A stretch of 64,000 bases of DNA from a virus: IMG/VR virus record IMGVR_UViG_3300049215_000527, positions 1 through 64,000 of that record; one strand, given 5' to 3'. The notes beneath the pieces are model-generated. The model had not been told where the DNA came from and did not search any database. It saw only the letters and a program-made list of their open reading frames with translations. Position numbers and translations under genes: made by a program. The first letter of the stretch is position 1; each line of letters opens with the position of its first letter. Of the stretch, positions 23,001 through 29,532 are shown piece by piece.

Positions 23001-24293
23001 CCCCCTTTTCCTCTCGCCGTGCAACAGGCGGATGAGCAGCGTTGGGCGGAGCATGAGATTGTCCGTGGGGCGGGCGGCAAGATCATCGGCAACATCTATG
23101 ATGGCGTCTTTCACCCCGTAAGTGGCATGCCTCATGCCGAGATCCGTGCTGCTCTGCCTCATGTCGATCCCACCTTCCACCGCGCCGTCGCCTCCTATCT
23201 CGGCAATCACCCGCAAAACATGGCAGAGCAGGCCAACTACTGGCAGGACAAACAACATCTCACGACACTCCTGCGTCAGGTTGATCCGCTAGAAAAGATG
23301 ATCGACGCAGCTAAGCGTGAGGTTTCATTCCATACGTGGAATGCACAGGTCTCAGCACATGGTCAATCGCAACTTGATGCTGCAAATAGGAATCTAGCAG
23401 AATTACTGAGTCTGCAAAAAGAGTTGGCGGAGGAAATCCACAACACACAAAGTCGCTTACAGGCTAGTCCGGTTGCGGCATCAATCCATCTTTTGCCGCC
23501 CACCGTCATCCATGAGCGTGCCGATACGCAACAGACCATCCAAGCCACCTTTGGGCGGGCGCTCTCTGATCAGGAAGTGGCGAGCCTCGTGGGGGCGCAG
23601 CACGGCGACCTCGTGACGGTCACGACCATTGGTGGTGGCTCGGCGCTGCAACTGCATCTTTATCAGCCGGATGGGTTATACGAAGCGCAACGCACAGTGG
23701 AGCGTGACCCCACGACGGGGCAGATCGCCCTCGACAACAGCGCCTTTCAGGTGCGCGACACAGGGCAAGGCTTGGGGACACGGGTGTTCATTGATCAGGT
23801 GCGTAGTGCCGCCGCTTTGGGTGTTGCCACCATCCTCACCGTCGGCGGCAAGGGTAACGTCACCACAGACCTGGGCGTCATGACCAACGCCAACGGCTAT
23901 TACACCTGGCCGCGCTTGGGGTATACTGGATCATTGATGGCGGACTTCGCCGACAAAGCGTCCCAGGCATTGGGGTATCGGGTGACCACCGTGATGGATT
24001 TGATGCAAACCCCAGAGGGCCGTGATTACTGGCGGGCCAACGGCTATCAGACCGACCTGTATTTTGATCTGCGACCCGATAGCCCGTCACGCCAGATCTT
24101 GGCTGCCTATGCCGCCGCCAAGGGCCTTGATACCACCGGAGTACAGCGCATGCAACAACCTGACGACCCACAAACGCCCCCATGGGTGGATCTCGATTGG
24201 ACAGAGGCCGACGAAGCCGCCGCTGATGCGGCTTGGGCAAACGTCTTTCCCCCGAAAGATGCCTCTGCTGAAACCCCTGCCACCGAGGAATAA
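20052..24293 (+). CDS. Portal protein fused to 2H phosphoesterase and GNAT-like domains
   Basis: A 1413-aa protein, two to three times a normal portal. Residues about 60-480 fit an HK97-type portal (FEMLRGLARNFYGIGLCLEV ... YLMFNPRSDSPYGISPVERM). A disordered acidic linker follows (about 530-670). Residues about 775-945 carry two HxT motifs, HITL (814) and HATL (904), the signature of 2H phosphoesterases. A glycine linker (VRGAGGKIIGNIYDG) and coiled coil lead to a C-terminal domain with GQGLGTRVF (about 1238) and NGYYTWPRLGY, which looks GNAT-like. The portal forms the DNA channel; the added domains could face the head interior or be injected. The portal call is firm; the roles of the extra domains are inference. 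Confidence 0.85.
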   Translation: MATTARIKRTGQPDTTRAVPQVPQGAKLRAVRKEAQVGPYLANQYGNNTIPTDILNAPLSIQQAPTTFLPGDPVRATPGLDDGQAGPRTWSYPVGTNINPLPRQTEFIPFEMLRGLARNFYGIGLCLEVHNRIIQRLEPQFQPRDGIVPPDEDPTDPKWTRPAMLMNEWLMDGPNVGHDGRDLHGWLSALHRDLMEIDAAAIYHVQTKAGWLDGLRLIAADTIQTLYDTTGERPQPPYAAFRQVLYGAPAKALTTDNLDYLMFNPRSDSPYGISPVERMLISVNVALRKQDWDLRRFTDGATPAGLLLNNNTNSTNWTPEQVRLFERQFNEILAGNTALRVRTKVLPPGWTFQQNQMEAIDSTFDRYLLNIAAAMFGLTMDELAFTETSNRSVGDSQEAVTYRNAIKPRSDYLARYITRIAHRYDGTPLLSHAPTVSRRNAPTKSRGEWDARYKLTWGGIEEPDDFATKAQAVQGLMTSGVLTRLQAKRVLKLPIDQGEQDTPPFTVFNGGMSAVIPLQDIDGSRKAIMAQLQAQSQSAQVGVQTAQAGLKIQQDQGKMLDNQVSQAAQQQQSPDQSDQGGDEGEGQPPPDDGSQGPDNGPTGTPPTPPAPKGSKGKASAAPSADTSGDDEGENTDQGDTGAGNDAAAEAEVDALIAQAKAKAAAKGKKTQRAQAVDDVYLPMPPIAEDTASEWRRYREFALNRVKRGLAITPFTSDVLPTHLHTYAADALQRATTPDAVRAVFAEIRDAETHPTDCRCMVCGCGEPGNDHGMPYPVIIPGDTENEGCMVAFFLPASLSQQLAIPGGMPQQDMHITLAMLAKDITETPVNKARLLAAVQQWATTQTPIQVDLDHLTRFDGDTETYPVVVRSYTQALMDLRADLVAALDNAGIAIDTTYPDYKPHATLCYLPQGSPLPAVPEPNVHGNLSQVWVAYGDERYAYPLGGNDDTANMAETPVNDAVVQELRAMRTDVLALLGSEVVQPPFPLAVQQADEQRWAEHEIVRGAGGKIIGNIYDGVFHPVSGMPHAEIRAALPHVDPTFHRAVASYLGNHPQNMAEQANYWQDKQHLTTLLRQVDPLEKMIDAAKREVSFHTWNAQVSAHGQSQLDAANRNLAELLSLQKELAEEIHNTQSRLQASPVAASIHLLPPTVIHERADTQQTIQATFGRALSDQEVASLVGAQHGDLVTVTTIGGGSALQLHLYQPDGLYEAQRTVERDPTTGQIALDNSAFQVRDTGQGLGTRVFIDQVRSAAALGVATILTVGGKGNVTTDLGVMTNANGYYTWPRLGYTGSLMADFADKASQALGYRVTTVMDLMQTPEGRDYWRANGYQTDLYFDLRPDSPSRQILAAYAAAKGLDTTGVQRMQQPDDPQTPPWVDLDWTEADEAAADAAWANVFPPKDASAETPATEE

Positions 24294-24386
24294 CCCACTT
24301 ACCCTCATACGTTACGCGCTGCGATGACTCCCCGTCATCGCATCCTCGCCCTGTTCCCTGAATCTGCCCCCTAGTGAGGTCCCGCC

Positions 24387-26360
24387 ATGCTCTCGCTCTC
24401 TGCCCTCCAAGCCTATATCGCCCAGATTCAGTGTGACTGTGACCGCGTGTGGATCGCCGAGCAACTGCGGGCGCTGCACGATGAGTCCGATGATCCCACC
24501 TATCGCATGCAGTTGGCGGAGTTGCAGCGGTTCGCCTGTGCCAATCCGATCTTTGGCTACCATCACTATTTCGCAGGCTGTGCTGATGGCGGTGGCAACA
24601 AGGCGGTGGTGCGATCTGATGTCAGTAAGATGGCAGGGATGCAGCATGAGGTGGATCTGCATGAACTAGAAAAGTCTGATAGATCCGACCGTGAGGCTCT
24701 CGATCAAAAAGCGGATCTCGAATCTAAGGCGCTGGCAGCGGCCCAAAAGATGACGCCTGAAGAGCGGCAGGTACTTTCCGATCATCTGGATCGTATTCAG
24801 TCCCAAGTACAGCGCCTGAACGCCGATCTTATCCATGCGTTTGAGAAAAACCCTGAAGCCGATATGAATGACCCCCATATTCGCAGCGTTGCCGAGCAAC
24901 TGCGTACACGGCAAGCGGAAGCGCACATGCTATCCACGCATCTGAGTCGTGCGCAGAATGAAGAGAACGCTCGGCAAGGGCGTATCGCTGCTTTCGCCAA
25001 GTCGATGGCAAAGGATCATGAAGCAGGGCTCAAAAACGTGCAGGAAGCGAAAGCAAGGGATGCCGCAGCCGCAAAGGCCAAAGCCGATGCCGTGCAAGCG
25101 AAAGCCGCGAAAACCGCCGCCCTCGCCCAAGCACGTGCAGAACGCGAGCAACGCCGCCTTGAAGAGATTCAGATGCGTGAGAATGTGCGTCGCGCGAAGG
25201 CGCAGATTGAGATTCGCTACGCCCGTGAGGCTGTGAAGGCTGCTCGCAGCAAACTGGATGATGCGGTGGCGAAACAGCGCCCCGCCAAATCCATTGCCTC
25301 CGCCAAAGAGAAGTTGCGCCAAGCGCGTTTGCAGGTACAGATCCTAAACGCCAAGGAAAAGAACCGTCAATCGGTGCAGATGAAACTTGACCTAGCCGAG
25401 GCGGCCAATAAGCCCACCCGCAAAGCATCGTCCAAACGGGCAATGGTAGCAGACCTCATCCAGCGTACCATGATGCAGGCCAATATCCTCCGGTTTGGCT
25501 GCACGCCAGAGAACGTGATTCGAGGGTATAACGGCCATTTCGCAGGATGTGCGGGTGGCGGTTCCACGGGTAAGGCAGTCCATTCCCAAGTCATTCACAC
25601 CCGTGGTGGGATGAAAGCGGAGATCGATCTGCGGATGCACGAACGCGATGCAAAAGCCTTTGTTGCCAAGAATGGTGCTGCCCAGTACAAGGCGGTGCAT
25701 GATGATCTCGTGCAACAAGCGAAGGCGGGGGCGGCGCAACTGACGGCAGCTGACAAGACCATCTTGCAAGCCGACCTCAAAAGCGTGTTAGCTAAGGCGG
25801 CGGCGATTGAGCGCAATGGGCAAAGTGCCACGTATTTACGGGATGAGGCGCTGATGTTGCAGCGGCAGTTACAGCGGGCAGGGGTGACAAAAAGCGCAGG
25901 CAAGGCGACGGGGAAACAAAACGTTCCCAGTGCTCCGAAACCCGCCCATAAAACCAGTAACATCCATCCATCCTTTACAGTGCCAAAATATGATTTTGAT
26001 CCGCTGGCCCCGATCAATCCTCGTGCAGTGCATCTCATGTATGGCACGGATAAGTTTCGCCAAGCACTTGTCGAGGAAACGTTGGCGGGACTGAAAACGG
26101 CAGCCAGATCCTGGGCGAATGCCCATCCGGCAGATGGACAGCCCGCATCGTACTCAAAGAAATCGGATCTCGTGGACTATTTGTTTGATCGGGTCACCAA
26201 ACATGATGGCACGATTGCATCATCTGCCGATGTTGCCGCTGCGGTGGCAAAAGAGCCAGTGGTGGATGCGCCGCTTCCTCCTACTTCTCGTGCCATCCAA
26301 GCCACCCTCGTCGCCACCCGTCTCGCGCATCTACGCACCCAACTCGACCGCGTGAAGTGA
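24387..26360 (+). CDS. Coiled-coil virion protein with duplicated motif and SAP/Rho-N-like end
   Basis: A 657-aa protein. A motif occurs twice: GYHHYFAGCADGGG (about residue 55) and GYNGHFAGCAGGG (about 385), each followed by a VDLxxxER-type stretch. Between them is a very long alanine-rich coiled coil. The end (YGTDKFRQALVEETLAGLKT ... KKSDLVDYLFDRVTK) resembles SAP or Rho-N-like repeats of the 29533 gene. Probably an internal head protein or scaffold. Not recognised by name. Confidence 0.65.
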   Translation: MLSLSALQAYIAQIQCDCDRVWIAEQLRALHDESDDPTYRMQLAELQRFACANPIFGYHHYFAGCADGGGNKAVVRSDVSKMAGMQHEVDLHELEKSDRSDREALDQKADLESKALAAAQKMTPEERQVLSDHLDRIQSQVQRLNADLIHAFEKNPEADMNDPHIRSVAEQLRTRQAEAHMLSTHLSRAQNEENARQGRIAAFAKSMAKDHEAGLKNVQEAKARDAAAAKAKADAVQAKAAKTAALAQARAEREQRRLEEIQMRENVRRAKAQIEIRYAREAVKAARSKLDDAVAKQRPAKSIASAKEKLRQARLQVQILNAKEKNRQSVQMKLDLAEAANKPTRKASSKRAMVADLIQRTMMQANILRFGCTPENVIRGYNGHFAGCAGGGSTGKAVHSQVIHTRGGMKAEIDLRMHERDAKAFVAKNGAAQYKAVHDDLVQQAKAGAAQLTAADKTILQADLKSVLAKAAAIERNGQSATYLRDEALMLQRQLQRAGVTKSAGKATGKQNVPSAPKPAHKTSNIHPSFTVPKYDFDPLAPINPRAVHLMYGTDKFRQALVEETLAGLKTAARSWANAHPADGQPASYSKKSDLVDYLFDRVTKHDGTIASSADVAAAVAKEPVVDAPLPPTSRAIQATLVATRLAHLRTQLDRVK

Positions 26361-26363
26361 CCT

Positions 26364-27839
26364 ATGCCTGATCGTACCGCCGCCCTCATCGCCGCTGATG
26401 CCCGTATCCGCGCCACCATCATGCGTCTGGAAACCCGTCGCATGCCCAAAGGGCCAGCAGGGTTGCGGCTCGTCACACCACAGCGAGAGCGGGTGACGGG
26501 GCAGATCGTGCGCGAGGTCGCCTGGCCGCGCTATCTCGTGTGGCACAGCTACATCATGAGTCAGGTGCCGACCTCAGCCAGCGTCACGGTGATGGCACAT
26601 CGGTTGCATGGCCACCTCTTGTATCGTGCCGCGTTGTGGTGCCAAGCCCACGGACTGCCCCTGCCCACGAAGGATCACACGACGCCACCCGCATGGGCGA
26701 TGCAGCCCTACCAAACGCTGTCCATCACCCGCGCTGTGGATGACGGCGGCGACCCCGAAGCCTACTGGGATGACTATGGTGATTGGCCCGATGCGCTGGA
26801 AGGATTGACCCCGCAAGAGATTGCCGCCTGGGGATTGGAAAGCAGCCAACAGGCCAGTGACAGCGCGACCTTTGATGCCTGGATTGCCAATGAAGTCATG
26901 ACCGACCTGGGCGTCCTGCAAGTATTGTCCCAAATCTGGAATGGCAGTGCGGCACAATTGGCGATGGGGGAATCGTTGGGGGCGATGGGCATCACGGGCA
27001 GCTTTGATTTGGTTGATCCCACGATGATGTCCTTCCTGCAAAACCAAGCAGGGTTGCTCGTGGGCGGGCAGGCGAACCGCTTAGCCAGTGCCGAGCGCAA
27101 CCTCTTGCAACAGGCGCTGTTCGAGGGGCTAGGCGGCGCTGATGGCGGCGTGGGGCTGGCGATGCCAGGACTTGCCCGCATGCTGCAAGACGCGATGGCG
27201 GCGTATGGCGGGGCGCTGGCCGATATGAGTAGCGCACGGGCGATGATGATTGCCGTGACGGAGACGGCGCGGGCCGAGACTATCGGCCAGTTTGCCTCGA
27301 TGCTCGCCACCGGAGCGCAGCAAAAGCAGTGGATTGCCACCGCCGGGGCATGCCAAATCTGCGCTGAAAATGAATCCGTCAGTCCCATCGGCATTATGGA
27401 AGAGTTTCCTAGTGGTGGCCTTGCCCCGCCAATTCACCCTCTGTGCCGATGCTCAATCGCCGCCTACGTCGATCCGACCGCACCCTTTGACCCCAAACAA
27501 TGGGCCAATGCGCCAGGGCAAGATGCCATCAATAGCTTCTTTAGTGACCCCGCCTGGGCCTTGTGGCCCCAGATCCCTGATGGCGTCGATATGTCGGCGC
27601 TACGTGCCACCCAACCCACGCCCAACCTTGCGGCGGAGTGGGCACGGGGCAGCGCACTGGCGACGCGCATTGGCGCCGTCGCCCAGCGATTCGAGGGGCA
27701 GGGTGACACCCTGGATGAACTGGCACACCACCTCACCCCTGCCCAGATGCGCCACGCTGCGAGCGAGATCCGGCAAGTCATCGTGCAGGATATCAGTGAC
27801 TTTCGGGCTAGGAGTAATTATCTATTCTCAAACGATTGA
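26364..27839 (+). CDS. MuF-like minor head protein
   Basis: A 491-aa protein. Its C-terminal half has the MuF/SPP1-gp7 pattern: TETARAETIGQFASMLATGA, then KQWIATAGACQICAENE, and IHPLCRCSIAAY. Such proteins sit next to the portal inside the head and are sometimes ejected with DNA. Position right after the portal region fits. The N-terminal part is helical and unassigned. Confidence 0.85.
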   Translation: MPDRTAALIAADARIRATIMRLETRRMPKGPAGLRLVTPQRERVTGQIVREVAWPRYLVWHSYIMSQVPTSASVTVMAHRLHGHLLYRAALWCQAHGLPLPTKDHTTPPAWAMQPYQTLSITRAVDDGGDPEAYWDDYGDWPDALEGLTPQEIAAWGLESSQQASDSATFDAWIANEVMTDLGVLQVLSQIWNGSAAQLAMGESLGAMGITGSFDLVDPTMMSFLQNQAGLLVGGQANRLASAERNLLQQALFEGLGGADGGVGLAMPGLARMLQDAMAAYGGALADMSSARAMMIAVTETARAETIGQFASMLATGAQQKQWIATAGACQICAENESVSPIGIMEEFPSGGLAPPIHPLCRCSIAAYVDPTAPFDPKQWANAPGQDAINSFFSDPAWALWPQIPDGVDMSALRATQPTPNLAAEWARGSALATRIGAVAQRFEGQGDTLDELAHHLTPAQMRHAASEIRQVIVQDISDFRARSNYLFSND

Positions 27840-27852
27840 GTTTTACACTATG

Positions 27853-27886
27853 ATTGAAGTATCAAGAAGCAATGAGGTACTTCAAT
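27853..27886. promoter_or_regulatory. 9-bp dyad at the start of an HTH gene
   Basis: ATTGAAGTA (27853-27861) and TACTTCAAT (27878-27886) are perfect inverted copies ending on the start codon of the gene at 27885. Placement is typical of an autoregulatory operator. Confidence 0.5.
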
Positions 27887-28115
27887 GCCAGATGAAAAGC
27901 AACCCCAACTGCCCCCTCCCACAGGCTGGATGAGTGCCAAGGGAGCAGGGGAATTTTTAGGGCTAAGCCCTATTACAGTCCGTAACCTTGTTCGTAACAA
28001 GGTGCTTGACCCTGGCTACATTGGTACGAACCTTTATGTCAGTGAGGTAAGTGTTCGGCGCTACGCGAAAGAACGGAAACCCTCTCATCGCCCTAAGAGC
28101 AAAAGTATTAAGTAA
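27885..28115 (+). CDS. Small HTH DNA-binding protein
   Basis: A 76-aa protein with a MerR/helix-turn-helix-17-like fold: GWMSAKGAGEFLGLSPITVR, NLVRNKVL, YIGTNLYVSEVSVRRYAKER, and a basic tail. It probably binds the dyad over its own start, or the palindrome just downstream at 28130. Unlike its neighbours it is not a structural gene; it looks like an inserted regulatory cassette. Confidence 0.7.
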   Translation: MPDEKQPQLPPPTGWMSAKGAGEFLGLSPITVRNLVRNKVLDPGYIGTNLYVSEVSVRRYAKERKPSHRPKSKSIK

Positions 28116-28129
28116 AACTAGAGCGATTG

Positions 28130-28145
28130 TGTTCCACGTGGAACA
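28130..28145. promoter_or_regulatory. parS-like 16-bp palindrome
   Basis: TGTTCCACGTGGAACA, a perfect palindrome that matches the bacterial centromere site parS (family consensus TGTTNCACGTGAAACA) at all but one position of the asymmetric half. It lies in the short gap between two HTH genes. The window also encodes a complete ParB module at 45018. Binding is not shown by sequence alone. Confidence 0.65.
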
Positions 28146-28157
28146 GTGGGAGGGAAT

Positions 28158-28412
28158 ATGGATGCCTATGCACGATTTGCGATCATTCAGGCTGGTTTGC
28201 CCCATTGGATGCGCAGAGAAGAGGCCATCTCACTGCTGAAAACTTCTGGTTCCCAACTTTCGAGATGGTGCAAGGCTGGCGTAATTACAAGCCGAAAAGA
28301 TTTGAGTGATTTTCGCATTGTCTGGTTGAAACGCAGTGACGTGGAGCAACTCATTGTGAAGCGAGAAAATTCCTCGGCCCAAAATTGCTCAGAGATCGGA
28401 TTGCTAAAATGA
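28158..28412 (+). CDS. Second small HTH protein
   Basis: An 84-aa protein from ATG 28158 (GGGAGGGA upstream). The core (LPHWMRREEAISLLKTSGSQ, LSRWCKAGVITSRKDLSDF) reads as a helix-turn-helix with a wing. The C-terminus is short and polar. It follows the parS-like site by 12 bases and pairs with the HTH gene at 27885. Confidence 0.6.
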   Translation: MDAYARFAIIQAGLPHWMRREEAISLLKTSGSQLSRWCKAGVITSRKDLSDFRIVWLKRSDVEQLIVKRENSSAQNCSEIGLLK

Positions 28413-28453
28413 CTCATTCCCGAAACGCATCTTTGTAATGTTCGGGTAAGGTC

Positions 28454-28796
28454 ATGCACACCAACGATGTAGATCCGCAAAAATGCGAATCCTCAATCTG
28501 ACTTTTCCTTGCTGCTGCAATTGGATGGCGCTGATTGCACTCACCCCCCTTGTTCAATGTGTGCCACCCTGCCACAAAAGCCGTCAAATGCCAAAACTCA
28601 ACTCGCACGTTACACGGTTGCTTGCCAAGAATGGGAAAAATCCAGCACCTCAATTCCTCCAAAGCATGGTTTTAGGCCAGTTGAGGCGGTCTTTTGCCCG
28701 ATTTTGGGAAGGATTGAGGTGCAAAAATTTGACGGCCTGTTTTCGGACACGTGGGACCCGATCCACTTACGAATGATTGCCTGCCTGTTGAGTTGA
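28454..28796 (+). pseudogene. Frameshifted small Cys-rich protein (candidate)
   Basis: From ATG 28454 the first nine codons read MHTNDVDPQ, then a run of five A (28479-28483) shifts the frame. One frame over, an open run of about 105 codons to 28796 gives LLLQLDGADCTHPPCSMCAT and later EWEKSSTSIPPKHGFRPVEA. The protein-like composition supports a real gene with one extra A. Alternatively it starts at TTG 28509 with no frameshift. No family recognised. Confidence 0.35.
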
Positions 28797-29311
28797 GAAA
28801 TCTGCCGTTAGCTATTTCGTAATGTCCGGCAAGTAGTTAATCAATCACTTGATTGGCTGGTGTGCGAGGTATGGGTGATGGGACCGATGGCAGTGGTGAC
28901 GGTGGCGGGTGACGGTGGTGGTGGCGAGTGACCGCCAGGTATGAGGTACGTGCGATGCTGACTCCCCAAGCGTTACAGGATTATTGTGGAATGACACGAT
29001 AAAAATCTCATCTTCGCCAGGATTCCTGTCCCCAAAATGACATCAATCCAGGAGTACCCAGAGATGTGCTGCTTAACTGCTTTGCCATGATTCGCGTCGA
29101 GATCATGTACCCCTTTGCGAATGCATGAATTGATGCCTCGCAACGCTTGCTGTCCCGACGCGAATCATGGCAAATGGGATAGTAATGATGGCATTCAGAA
29201 TCGGGATCATTGCGCGGGACAAGAATCATGGCAACGACCAAACGTGGAACCCGCTTTTTACGTGCGCACGAATCCTGGCAACGCGGACTTTTATCCTGTC
29301 AACCCACACTG
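28797..29311. other. Long gene-free region with G-rich tract and repeats
   Basis: About 515 bases with no convincing coding frame, unusual in this compact genome. It contains a G-rich, repeated GGTGACGGTGG tract (about 28890-28935) and, from 29015 to 29280, five copies of a short motif in both orientations (listed separately). It may be a regulatory or DNA-binding centre, an untranslated RNA, or a decayed insert. Confidence 0.6.
29015..29280. repeat. Five copies of GAATCMTGGCRA in both orientations
   Basis: Minus-strand copies near 29015-29025 and 29082-29093; plus-strand copies near 29161-29172, 29222-29234 and 29270-29281. The two central copies belong to a perfect 19-bp inverted repeat (29081-29099 with 29156-29174). 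Two copies are extended by GGGACA. Spacing is about 50-80 bp. Confidence 0.75.
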
Positions 29312-29527
29312 ATGTCCCCCACCCCTGACTATCCCGCCGTGATTCGTGCCGCTGGCCCTGATGCCATGCATGCCTATGACGCCCTCATCCAACGCCTCAC
29401 CGCCGCCAATGGCGCGGCGGGGCCAGCGACGCTGTACCCTGAAGAGGTCGAACTGCTGGTGCATCAGGCGGGTGGCCCTATCCCACCAGACCTCTTGCAG
29501 CACCCCATCCCCCCTGATACGGAGTAA
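29312..29527 (+). CDS. Hypothetical protein (71 aa)
   Basis: Starts MSPTPDYPAVIRAAGPDAMH; helical with a proline-rich end (HQAGGPIPPDLLQHPIPPDT). An upstream in-frame start exists at 29210 but lies in repeat sequence, so I chose ATG 29312. No family recognised. It precedes the large gene at 29533 by five bases. Confidence 0.5.
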   Translation: MSPTPDYPAVIRAAGPDAMHAYDALIQRLTAANGAAGPATLYPEEVELLVHQAGGPIPPDLLQHPIPPDTE

Positions 29528-29532
29528 CGCTG

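Noticed and set aside
28509-28662. Minus-strand frame 28414-28662 over the candidate broken gene
   Set aside because: No ribosome site; the plus-strand composition is more protein-like.
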